A stretch of DNA of 52,254 nucleotides, taken from Buchananella hordeovulneris. GTDB taxonomy: Bacteria > Actinomycetota > Actinomycetes > Actinomycetales > Actinomycetaceae. Of this stretch, positions 9,214 through 16,097 are shown piece by piece. The notes below the pieces were generated by a model. That model did no database searches and was not told the DNA's origin. It saw only the letters and a list, made by a program, of their open reading frames with translations. The first letter of the stretch is position 1. Every line of letters begins with the position of its first letter. The stretch covers positions 1 through 52,254 of the forward strand of contig JAUMWR010000008.1 of NCBI GenBank assembly GCA_030529545.1, given 5' to 3'. Position numbers and translations under genes: made by a program.

Positions 9214-10382
9214 TAGAAGCCCCCTGCGTCCTCACTGCCGCGCGCTGCCTTGCCCCGGGCGGTGGTCTTGCCTCGCACGCCCGCTACCGCCTTTGCGGCC
9301 GCCGCTGCGGCTGCGTCGGCATCCCCGGCTGCGGCCCCGGCTGCCTGCGCAGCTGCCGCTTCCTTGGCGGCCCGTCCGGCCTCGCCGATGCCCAGGTGGC
9401 CCAGGATCTTGGTCTCGATCTCTGCGGCGAGCTGCGGGTTGTCCTTGAGGAAGTTGCGCACGTTCTCCTTGCCCTGGCCAAGCTGGTCGCCCTCGTAGGT
9501 GAACCAGGAGCCGGACTTGCGGACCACGCCGGTCTCCACGCCCAGATCGATGAGCCCGCCCTCGCGGGAGATGCCCTGGCCGTAGAGGATGTCGAACTCA
9601 GCCTGCTTGAACGGCGGGGCCATCTTGTTCTTCACGATCTTGGCGCGGGTGCGATTACCGATGGGCTCGCCGCCCTCCTTGAGGGTCTCGATGCGGCGCA
9701 CGTCGATGCGCACGGAGGCGTAGAACTTCAGCGCCTTACCACCGGTGGTGGTCTCCGGGGAGCCAAAGAACACGCCGATCTTCTCGCGGAGCTGGTTGAT
9801 GAAGATGGCGGTGGTGCCGGAGGCGGAGAGCGCACCGGTGATCTTGCGCAGGGCCTGGCTCATCAAGCGGGCTTGGAGACCCACGTGGGAGTCACCCATC
9901 TCACCTTCGATTTCCGCCTTGGGTACCAGCGCGGCAACGGAGTCGATCACGATGATGTCGAGGCCGCCGGAGCGGATCAGCATGTCTGCGATCTCGAGGG
10001 CCTGCTCGCCGGTGTCGGGCTGGCTCACCAGCAGGTTGTCCACGTCCACGCCCAGCTTGCGGGCGTATTCCGGGTCCAGCGCGTGCTCGGCGTCGATGAA
10101 GGCGGCGTTGCCGCCGGCGCGCTGCGCGGAGGCCACCGCGTGCAGGGCGACCGTGGTCTTACCGGAGGACTCGGGCCCGTAGATCTCAACGATGCGACCG
10201 CGGGGCAGCCCGCCGGTGCCGAGGGCCACGTCCAGCGCGACGGAGCCGGTGGGGATCACTGCCACGGGCGGGCGGGAGTCGTCCCCGAGACGCATCACGG
10301 ACCCCTTACCGAACTGCTTGTCGATCTGGCTCAGGGCCAGTTCCAGTGCCTTGGCACGGTCCGTGCCGTTAATTTGCGCCAT
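9213..10382 (-). CDS. recA: Recombinase RecA
   Basis: RecA is the ATP-dependent strand-exchange protein and co-protease for LexA. At 389 residues it is slightly long. It has the MAW motif, Walker [10 protein letters not shown] (about residues 70-78), Walker [14 protein letters not shown]1 and L2 loop sequence including [17 protein letters not shown], and an Ala-rich C-terminal tail ([19 protein letters not shown]). The tail ends in a Lys/Arg segment rather than the usual acidic one. A strong GAGGAG Shine-Dalgarno lies 8 nt before the ATG. Two LexA-type boxes lie in the 180-bp upstream region, so SOS induction is likely. It leads the recA-recX-cinA-miaB set of overlapping genes. Confidence 0.98.
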   Translation of the reverse strand: MAQINGTDRAKALELALSQIDKQFGKGSVMRLGDDSRPPVAVIPTGSVALDVALGTGGLPRGRIVEIYGPESSGKTTVALHAVASAQRAGGNAAFIDAEHALDPEYARKLGVDVDNLLVSQPDTGEQALEIADMLIRSGGLDIIVIDSVAALVPKAEIEGEMGDSHVGLQARLMSQALRKITGALSASGTTAIFINQLREKIGVFFGSPETTTGGKALKFYASVRIDVRRIETLKEGGEPIGNRTRAKIVKNKMAPPFKQAEFDILYGQGISREGGLIDLGVETGVVRKSGSWFTYEGDQLGQGKENVRNFLKDNPQLAAEIETKILGHLGIGEAGRAAKEAAAAQAAGAAAGDADAAAAAAAKAVAGVRGKTTARGKAARGSEDAGGF

Positions 10383-10470
10383 GGGGGTATCTCCTCTTGA
10401 GTCTCGGGCAGAACTGGCCTTTACCTTCGTGCCCTCTCCGGGCTCGTTGGGGCGAGACTATGCGCAGCCA

Positions 10471-10484
10471 CTAACATTTGTTCG
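10471..10484. promoter_or_regulatory. SOS (LexA) box, proximal to recA
   Basis: CTAAC-ATTT-GTTCG matches the actinobacterial LexA palindrome CGAAC-N4-GTTCG except at two bases of the left arm. It ends 89 bp upstream of the recA ATG. On the minus strand a CATAGT hexamer follows about 10 bp later and could be the recA -10, so LexA here would block the -35 region. Confidence 0.6.
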
Positions 10485-10542
10485 CCTACCCACAGCGACG
10501 CTGCGCGTGGGAGGGACGAACCTCGCCTGCGTAAAACCCTAG

Positions 10543-10558
10543 CCGAACATCTGTTCGA
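10543..10558. promoter_or_regulatory. SOS (LexA) box, distal to recA
   Basis: CCGAACATCTGTTCGA has both arms of the LexA consensus, CGAAC and GTTCG, with 4 nt between them. It begins 160 bp upstream of recA and ends 4 bp after the marR stop codon. Confidence 0.75.
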
Positions 10559-10562
10559 ATGG

Positions 10563-11027
10563 CTAGTTCACGGAGCAACGGCGTGTCTTGAAGTCCAACC
10601 GCCCTGCGAGCCTGGTGAAGACGTCTTCCAGCAAGTCGGCTTCTTCGTCAGTGAGCTCGTCAAGGGCCAGGCTGGTGATATCAGCCAGGTGCGGGGCGGC
10701 GGCCGCATAGAAGACCTCGCGCCCCAGGTCGGTCAGCGTCACCACCGAGGCGCGCCGGTCCACGGGATCCGGTTCGCGTGAAAGCCACCCGCGCGATTCA
10801 AGGTTTCCCACCACGTAAGTCAGGCGGGATGGAGCAAAGACAATCCGGTCGGCAATCTGCCCCATTCGCAGCGGCTCGCGCGCCTCTGCTAAGACCAGCA
10901 GGATGTTGTATTCCCCAAGGGACAGGCCGGAGCGCGAACGCAACCGACACTCGAGGGCCGCCTGGGCCCGGGCCGAGTATTCGTAAAACGCCCGCCAGGC
11001 TTGCAGTTTTTCTTTCGGTGTTTTCAT
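10563..11027 (-). CDS. MarR-family transcriptional regulator
   Basis: A 154-residue winged-helix repressor of the MarR family. The DNA-binding core covers roughly residues 36-100: LSLGEYNILLVLAEA, the recognition helix region APSRLTYVVGNLESRGWL, and the wing REPDPVDRRASVVTLTDLG with the DxRxxxxxLT signature. The ATG overlaps the TGA of the FMN reductase gene (ATGA), so it is the last gene of a three-gene unit. Its likely operator is the 18-bp palindrome at 13054-13071 in front of that unit. The inducer cannot be predicted. Confidence 0.88.
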   Translation of the reverse strand: MKTPKEKLQAWRAFYEYSARAQAALECRLRSRSGLSLGEYNILLVLAEAREPLRMGQIADRIVFAPSRLTYVVGNLESRGWLSREPDPVDRRASVVTLTDLGREVFYAAAAPHLADITSLALDELTDEEADLLEDVFTRLAGRLDFKTRRCSVN

Positions 11028-11686
11028 GTCTCCACCTGCGCTAGGAGGTTTGCAAATGGGGTGACCGAGGCGAACATATCGCCGCGCACTTCACCACTTT
11101 TACTGGACGACGTCCCTCCGGCAACACTTTCATTCTCAGCCAGATTTATCCTCACCTCAACCATTTTTTGCATTTGCCTTGCGGCGCGCTTGATTCGATT
11201 TCGCAGACTTCCACTTTTTTCCCCGGTGGAGTCGGCGGCCACCGCGCCCCAATCCTCTGCGGCCGCATAGATACCAGTTGTCGCCACTTCGGCACCCAAA
11301 TAGGTCATTAGTGGACGCAGTGCGTAATCGACCGCAAGTGCGTGCCTGGTGCTGCCTCCGGTAGCTGCCACAATTGCCGGCACGCCCCTGAGGCTGCCCT
11401 CGGGGAGCAGGTCCAGAAAGAGCTTTAGCAGGCCGGAATAAGAGGACTGGTAGATGGGGGCCACCACGAGGACGGCGTCGGCACGCCCGACGCCGTTATA
11501 GACCGCCTCCAGCTCCGAGGAGGCGAATCCAACCAGCAGGGAGTCGGCCAATGCTCGGGCCAGAGGGCGCAGCTTGACATGCTCTACCGCCCACTCCTGC
11601 GGCAGTTCGCTGCGGATGGCATGGGCAAGGCGCGTGGAGGAACCCGCCTCAGATAACGAGGCGTCGATGACAACCAACTGCACCAT
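11024..11686 (-). CDS. NADPH-dependent FMN reductase family protein
   Basis: A flavodoxin-fold NAD(P)H:FMN reductase of 220 residues, resembling the CE1759-type reductases that accompany CE1758-type monooxygenases. Visible are the N-terminal beta strand with the phosphate loop (VVIDASLSEAGSSTRLA), the VVAPIYQSSYSGLLKLFLDLLP segment and the ATGGSTRHALAVDYALRPLM helix. Its role would be to supply reduced FMN to the upstream LLM monooxygenase. The ATG overlaps the TGA of that gene by one base (TGATG) and its own TGA overlaps marR. The last 70 residues lie on DNA (11040-11260) that is visibly richer in A+T than the surroundings, which fits acquisition by transfer. Confidence 0.85.
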   Translation of the reverse strand: MVQLVVIDASLSEAGSSTRLAHAIRSELPQEWAVEHVKLRPLARALADSLLVGFASSELEAVYNGVGRADAVLVVAPIYQSSYSGLLKLFLDLLPEGSLRGVPAIVAATGGSTRHALAVDYALRPLMTYLGAEVATTGIYAAAEDWGAVAADSTGEKSGSLRNRIKRAARQMQKMVEVRINLAENESVAGGTSSSKSGEVRGDMFASVTPFANLLAQVET

Positions 11687-12978
11687 CAGGCGCCACCTCC
11701 CTGCAGGTAACGCGCCACCTTCTCAACCGCAGCCCCCTCGCTAGGGGCCTGCGGATAAAAGGAGGATCCCGTGGCGCTGTCTTGTTTGGACTGCACGCGC
11801 TGGCCAAAGTGGTCTCCACCCAGGCTAGCCGACTGCGCATTCTCCTCCACGCGCCCTGCACCGGAGAGCTCAGTGGTCGCACCGGCGCCTACCAACTCGG
11901 TTCGCGGGCCGGAGTTTAGACGGTTTTGGTGGGTAGGGGCCGGCGGAACGTCGTCCGCGCGACGGGCGTCGAATTCAGCCCGCAAGGTGGGCAGAATCTC
12001 GCCTAGATAATCGATTTGCTCCAAAACCACGCTAAGGGGAAGTCCGGCGTGATCGATGAGGAATAACTGGCGCTGATAATCGCCAACTATCTCCCTAAAA
12101 CCGAGCGTGCGGTCGATTACCTGCTGCGGACTACCAACGGTAAGCGGAGTCTGACTGGAAAACTCCTCCAGCGAGGGGCCGTGACCATAAACCGGCGCAT
12201 TATCGAAATAGGGCCGGAATTGGTTAACGGCGTCCTGGGAGCGGCGCGCCATGAAGAACTGCCCACCCAGGCCGACGATCGCCTGGTGCTTGGCGCCGTG
12301 ACCGTAGTGCTCAAAGCGCGTGCGGTAGAGCTCTACCATCCGCTTGGTGTGCTGGGGCGGCCAGAAGATGTTGTTATGGAAGAAGCCGTCGCCGTAGTAA
12401 GCGGCCTGCTCCGCGATCTCGGGGCTGCGAATGGAGCCGTGCCAGACGAAGGGAGGTAGGCCGTCGAGCGGGCGCGGAGTGGAGGTGAACCCCTGCAGCG
12501 GGGTGCGGAACTTGCCCTGCCAGTCCACCACTTCCTCGCGCCACAGGCGACGCAGCAGCGCGTAGTTCTCCACGGCCAGGGCGATGCCATTGCGGATGTC
12601 CTGCCCAAACCAGGGGTAGACGGGCCCGGTGTTGCCCCGGCCCAGCATCAAGTCCACGCGCCCGTCGGCCAGGTGCTGCAAGGTTGCGTAGTCCTCGGCG
12701 ATCTTTACCGGGTCGTTGGTGGTGATGAGGGTGGTGGAGGTCGAGAGCACGATGCGCTTCGTCTGTGCCGCGATATAGGCCAGCGTGGTGGTGGGAGACG
12801 AGACCATGAAGGGCGGATTGTGGTGCTCGCCTTGCGCAAAGACGTCCAGCCCCACCGCTTCGGCGTGCAAAGCAATGCGAATCATCGCCTTGAGTCGCTC
12901 GCGCTCAGTGGGTGTGGTGCCGTTAGTGGGGTCGGTGGTGATGTCCCCGACCGTCATGATGCCGAATTGCATGTTCAT
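11686..12978 (-). CDS. LLM-class flavin-dependent oxidoreductase (CE1758 type)
   Basis: A bacterial-luciferase-like monooxygenase using reduced FMN. Diagnostic stretches are FGIMTVGDI at the N-terminus, GLDVFAQGEHHNPPF (the EHH motif, near residue 50), YIAAQTKRIVLSTSTTLI, DYATLQHLADGRVDLMLGRGN and GGQFFMARRSQDA. At 430 residues it is longer than usual. A Ser/Gly/Gln-rich insertion of some 50 residues (from about 345) separates the TIM-barrel part from a C-terminal tail EKVARYLQGGGA. A clear AAGGAGG ribosome site precedes ATG 12978. It is the first gene of the LLM-FMN reductase-marR unit. The substrate is unknown. Confidence 0.88.
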   Translation of the reverse strand: MNMQFGIMTVGDITTDPTNGTTPTERERLKAMIRIALHAEAVGLDVFAQGEHHNPPFMVSSPTTTLAYIAAQTKRIVLSTSTTLITTNDPVKIAEDYATLQHLADGRVDLMLGRGNTGPVYPWFGQDIRNGIALAVENYALLRRLWREEVVDWQGKFRTPLQGFTSTPRPLDGLPPFVWHGSIRSPEIAEQAAYYGDGFFHNNIFWPPQHTKRMVELYRTRFEHYGHGAKHQAIVGLGGQFFMARRSQDAVNQFRPYFDNAPVYGHGPSLEEFSSQTPLTVGSPQQVIDRTLGFREIVGDYQRQLFLIDHAGLPLSVVLEQIDYLGEILPTLRAEFDARRADDVPPAPTHQNRLNSGPRTELVGAGATTELSGAGRVEENAQSASLGGDHFGQRVQSKQDSATGSSFYPQAPSEGAAVEKVARYLQGGGA

Positions 12979-13053
12979 CGCAGCCTCCTTAGACGTAGGG
13001 CGCCGGGCCGTACAGCACGGAAAGCAACACCCACCCCCATTCTTTCAAATTTG

Positions 13054-13071
13054 GAACATTCTGCAATGTTC
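13054..13071. promoter_or_regulatory. Perfect palindrome, probable MarR operator
   Basis: GAACATT-CTGC-AATGTTC is an inverted repeat with 7-bp perfect arms, located 76 bp upstream of the LLM gene. On the minus strand it contains a possible -35 (TTGCAG), and an AAGAAT follows after 16 nt, so a bound repressor would cover the promoter. Assignment to the downstream MarR protein is inference from the operon. Confidence 0.6.
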
Positions 13072-13105
13072 TACCCATGTGAACCTTGTGGTCACATCTT
13101 CTTGG

Positions 13106-13330
13106 CTAGCGCCTGCGTCTCTTGACGTCCTCGCGGTGCGCCCACTTGGCGTCTGGGCGATCCAACGCGTCGCACAACGCGTGCCACACTTCCAACGGAT
13201 CAGCGTCAGCTTCGAGAGCCTGCGCTGCGGAGGAGCCGAACTCCGGTAGGTGAACGTCTTGAGCGTAGGAAGGGCCTAGCACCTCTCCAAAAGTCCGCTC
13301 GAGCGCGGATCTGAACTCGCTCTGACGCAA
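13106..13330 (-). CDS. DUF3046 family protein
   Basis: A 74-residue protein matching the actinobacterial DUF3046 family: LRQSEFRSALERTFGEVLG at the N-terminus, then DVHLPEFGSSAAQALEADAD and VWHALCDALD. Members are typically 60-75 residues and lie between clgR and recA; this one lies in that interval but is separated from recA by the flavin unit. The start is inferred as TTG 13330, where the family sequence begins, with a purine-rich GGGGGGAG 4 nt upstream. An in-frame TTG at 13378 would add 16 residues outside the family. Function unknown. Confidence 0.8.
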   Translation of the reverse strand: MRQSEFRSALERTFGEVLGPSYAQDVHLPEFGSSAAQALEADADPLEVWHALCDALDRPDAKWAHREDVKRRRR

Positions 13331-13410
13331 ACTGCTCCCCCCAAATAGCTGCTCGTGGGTTGAAGAGCAACTCCTCAACCCACGGAGACAAGGCCAATCG
13401 CCGCTGGCGC

Positions 13411-13845
13411 TCAGCCCATTCGAGCGATCTCAGGCAGGAATCCGTCCGGCACGGTGTCCGGCACCAAAACACCCTCGATCACGGCAATACGATCGCTCAC
13501 CTCGCGCAGGAGCAGGGAGAGCGGGACGCCCAGCGCAACGCAGATGGCGCCCAAGAGCTCAGAGGATGCCTCCTTCTGCCCGCGCTCTACCTCGCTCAAG
13601 TATCCAAGCGAAACGCGTGCGTCGGCGGAAACCTCCCGTAGGGTCCGGCCCTGCTTCAGGCGCAGATCACGCAGAACGTCGCCGATCTCGCTACGAAGAA
13701 TCGGCGTGACCGCAGCAGGGTTCGGATTGGTAGGCACAGCCCTACCGTATCGTGCCACCGCAGCCGAAGCCATTGGAGTCCGGCCGGAGTGCCGGCGCTG
13801 GACGTTGCTGGAGCCAGAGGAAACGGGAGCACTGTTCGTGTTCAT
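13411..13845 (-). CDS. clgR: XRE-family regulator, ClgR ortholog
   Basis: A helix-turn-helix regulator. The block from about residue 60 on ([57 protein letters not shown]) closely matches ClgR, which in corynebacteria, streptomycetes and mycobacteria activates Clp protease genes under protein stress. ATG 13845 gives 144 residues with a non-conserved 50-residue N-terminal extension. Alternative starts are ATG 13774 and GTG 13737, the latter giving a length closer to known ClgR. I keep ATG 13845 because a TAGAGT hexamer lies 7 nt upstream. The frame continues further upstream only as antisense or shadow of pgsA. Context pgsA-clgR-DUF3046 supports the call. Confidence 0.88.
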   Translation of the reverse strand: MNTNSAPVSSGSSNVQRRHSGRTPMASAAVARYGRAVPTNPNPAAVTPILRSEIGDVLRDLRLKQGRTLREVSADARVSLGYLSEVERGQKEASSELLGAICVALGVPLSLLLREVSDRIAVIEGVLVPDTVPDGFLPEIARMG

Positions 13846-13852
13846 GCCCCCC

Positions 13853-13867
13853 ACTCTAGCCGGGCTA
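13853..13867 (-). promoter_or_regulatory. clgR -10 hexamer with overlapping small palindrome
   Basis: Minus-strand TAGAGT (13858-13853) precedes the clgR ATG by 7 nt. The palindrome TAGCC-G-GGCTA at 13857-13867 overlaps its upstream edge, a position suited to autoregulation. That role is inferred. Confidence 0.4.
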
Positions 13868-13964
13868 AATGGAGGTTTCCTGGAAGTCCACAACCCAAAG
13901 TCCCCATTAGCTGCGGATTCAGCCATAAACTTGTGGGAAAAGGCATCCCATTGGTGACACCCAG

Positions 13965-14564
13965 TCAGGTTCTCCGGACTGAACTCCGGCGCCGGCTGCG
14001 CGCGCCCTGCACGGCCGCCACCACGTACTGCCCGCCGCTCCACAGCGTCAGCGCCACCGCCACCAGGATCAACACCGTGGTGACCCAGTTCATCGTGGTC
14101 ACCAGCGCCTGGCCGGCGAACGTGGGCCACGGGACCAGCAGGAAAGTGATGAAACCAAGCTGCGTGGTGGTCTTCCACTTGCCCATCCAGGAGGCGGCGA
14201 TGACCTCCACTTTGGCCAGGAAGAGCCGCAGCACGGTAATGCCCAGCTCCCGCAGGATGATCACCGGGGCCACCCACCACCACAGGCTGCCCTCCCAGGT
14301 GAGCAGCACCAGGGCCGCGATCACCAGGGCCTTGTCCGCAATCGGGTCCGCGAGCTTGCCGAAGTTGGTGATCCACCCGTAGCGGCGGGCCAGGTAGCCG
14401 TCGGCCAGGTCCGTCAGGGCCGCGACCACGAACACGACCGTGGCCCACCAGCGCGTCTCCACCGTCCCGACCAGGAACAGCCAGACGAAGGCGGGCACCA
14501 TCACTAGGCGGGCCATTGTCAGAATGTTGGCGGGATTCCACAGGGAGACAGGGCGGGAATTCAT
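13965..14564 (-). CDS. pgsA: CDP-diacylglycerol-glycerol-3-phosphate phosphatidyltransferase
   Basis: An integral membrane enzyme of the CDP-alcohol phosphotransferase family, making phosphatidylglycerophosphate. The full signature D-x2-D-G-x2-A-R-x8-G-x3-D-x3-D is present, from DLADG near residue 50 to LADPIADKA. There are about five hydrophobic segments. ATG 14564 ([16 protein letters not shown]) is chosen over the open frame to 14633 because family members start here and TAAGCT lies 7 nt upstream. It sits upstream of clgR with a 119-bp gap. Other CDP-alcohol transferases share the motif, but the position next to clgR and ftsK supports PgsA. Confidence 0.92.
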   Translation of the reverse strand: MNSRPVSLWNPANILTMARLVMVPAFVWLFLVGTVETRWWATVVFVVAALTDLADGYLARRYGWITNFGKLADPIADKALVIAALVLLTWEGSLWWWVAPVIILRELGITVLRLFLAKVEVIAASWMGKWKTTTQLGFITFLLVPWPTFAGQALVTTMNWVTTVLILVAVALTLWSGGQYVVAAVQGARSRRRSSVRRT

Positions 14565-14571
14565 GCCGCTC

Positions 14572-14577
14572 AGCTTA
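14572..14577 (-). promoter_or_regulatory. -10 hexamer of pgsA (leaderless)
   Basis: TAAGCT on the minus strand, 7 nt before the pgsA ATG, without a Shine-Dalgarno. Confidence 0.4.
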
Positions 14578-14690
14578 GCCCGCAGCCAGGCGGCGCACGC
14601 ATTTTGCCTCAACGCCACTCCGGCTCCAATCACTCACCTGGCACCGTCCCCCGCGCTTAGTCTTGCTGAATAGGCGGTCAGGAGGCGCAG

Positions 14691-16013
14691 ATGCAACGGG
14701 GCTCTAACACCAAGACGGTCGGCCTGGCGCTGACAGCGGTGCTGCTGCTCGGCGGGGCGGTAGGGGTGGCCGCCCACCGGCTGGCCACGGACACCGACCC
14801 CACCGCCGCCGTGCAATCATCCGCTGAGCCAACGGCCGCCCCTTCGCTGCCTCCCGTACCACCCGCCTCCCTCTCCCCCGCTGCCCCGGCCAGCCCGGCG
14901 CCGCAGCGCCCGAGCCCCACTCCCACGCCCGAGGCGCTGCCCGCTCCCCCGCAGGCCACCTTTTCGATCGGGTACGCCGGGGACGTGCTGATGCACATGC
15001 CGGTCTACGACTCCTCGCCCAGCGGAGATCTCACCCAGATCATGGCCCCGTTCTCCGCCTGGACCGCCGGCGTGGACCTGGCGCTGTGCGGCGTGGAGGT
15101 GCCACAGTCCCCGCCCGGGTGGGAGGTGAGCGGTTACCCGCTCTTTGGTATGTCGCAAGCGGTGATCCCCAGCCTGAAGAGCGCGGGCTGGGACGGGTGC
15201 GCCACCGCCTCCAACCACTCCCTGGATCGGGGGTGGGAAGGCGTAGTTACCACCTTGGACGCGCTGGAGGCGGCCGGGCTGGGCGCGGCGGGCACCGGGC
15301 GGAGCCCGGCGGAGGCCGCCGCTCCCCAGCTCTACCGCCTGGAGCGCAACGGCCGGCAGATCACGGTGGCCCAGTTCTCCTCCACCTACGGCACAAATGG
15401 GATCCCGCTGCCCGCCGAGGCGCCGTGGTCTGTGGTCCACAACGAGCTGGAGGCGTTGACGGAGCGGGCCAAGCAGGCGCGCGCCCAGGGTGCCGACGTG
15501 GTGGTGCTGCAGATCCAGTGGGGCAACGAGTACCAGACCTCCCCCTCCGAGCAGCAGCGCGCCGAGGCCGCCACCCTGGCCGCCTCCGGGCAGTTCGACG
15601 CCATCTTTGGCAACCACGTCCACGTTCCCCAGCCCATCGAGAAGATCGGCAACACCTGGGTGGCCTACGGCAGCGGTAACTACGTGTCCAACCAGACCCC
15701 GGCGTGCTGCGCCCCGCTCTCCCCGGTGGGACTCCTGCCGGTCCTGGAGGTGACCCTGCCCGCCGGGGGCGGCCCCGCCCAGACCAAGATGACGTGGACT
15801 GCCCACACCACTGACACCTACGGCGGTCACCGCGTCTTCCCGCTGGCGGACCTGGCCCAGGGCATCGGCATGGAGAACACGACGCTGACGCGGTGGGAGG
15901 TAGCCGAGCGCTGGGAAGGGCTCCTGGCGGTGATGGGAGGCGAGGAACTGCTCAGGCGCGAGCCCTACACCCCCACCGGCCCCGAACCCAGCGTGGTGCC
16001 GCGCCCGCGCTGA
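14691..16013 (+). CDS. CapA-family (PGA_cap) secreted metallophosphatase-like protein
   Basis: A 440-residue exported protein. Residues 8-28 (VGLALTAVLLLGGAVGVAA) form a signal or anchor helix. Residues 35-90 are a Pro/Ala/Ser-rich spacer, as in wall-spanning proteins. The CapA domain follows: FSIGYAGDVLMH (metal ligand D), ALCGVEVPQS in place of the usual N-E-x-P motif, ATASNHSLDRG (NH motif), VVVLQIQWGNEY, DAIFGNHVHVPQPIEKIG (GNHVH) and YGSGNYVSNQ. These residues are those of calcineurin-like poly-gamma-glutamate synthesis proteins. A strong AGGAGG site lies 5 nt before ATG. No cap operon is present, so capsule synthesis is not implied. Confidence 0.85.
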   Translation: MQRGSNTKTVGLALTAVLLLGGAVGVAAHRLATDTDPTAAVQSSAEPTAAPSLPPVPPASLSPAAPASPAPQRPSPTPTPEALPAPPQATFSIGYAGDVLMHMPVYDSSPSGDLTQIMAPFSAWTAGVDLALCGVEVPQSPPGWEVSGYPLFGMSQAVIPSLKSAGWDGCATASNHSLDRGWEGVVTTLDALEAAGLGAAGTGRSPAEAAAPQLYRLERNGRQITVAQFSSTYGTNGIPLPAEAPWSVVHNELEALTERAKQARAQGADVVVLQIQWGNEYQTSPSEQQRAEAATLAASGQFDAIFGNHVHVPQPIEKIGNTWVAYGSGNYVSNQTPACCAPLSPVGLLPVLEVTLPAGGGPAQTKMTWTAHTTDTYGGHRVFPLADLAQGIGMENTTLTRWEVAERWEGLLAVMGGEELLRREPYTPTGPEPSVVPRPR

Positions 16014-16048
16014 CCTCCCCGCACAGGCCCCTGGTTCCCCGGAGGCAA

Positions 16049-16087
16049 GGTTGGGGGGCGCGAGCCACCGGCTCGCGCCCCCCAACC
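16049..16087. terminator. Bidirectional hairpin between capA-like gene and ftsK
   Basis: Perfect 18-bp arms (16049-16066 and 16070-16087) with a 3-nt loop lie between two convergent genes. No T-tract follows on either side. Position and strength suggest it ends transcription from both. Confidence 0.7.
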
Positions 16088-16097
16088 TCCCTTTGGG

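Noticed and set aside
13846-14541. Long minus-strand frame continuing upstream of clgR
   Set aside because: It overlaps pgsA in a different frame, and the pgsA frame carries the full enzyme signature.
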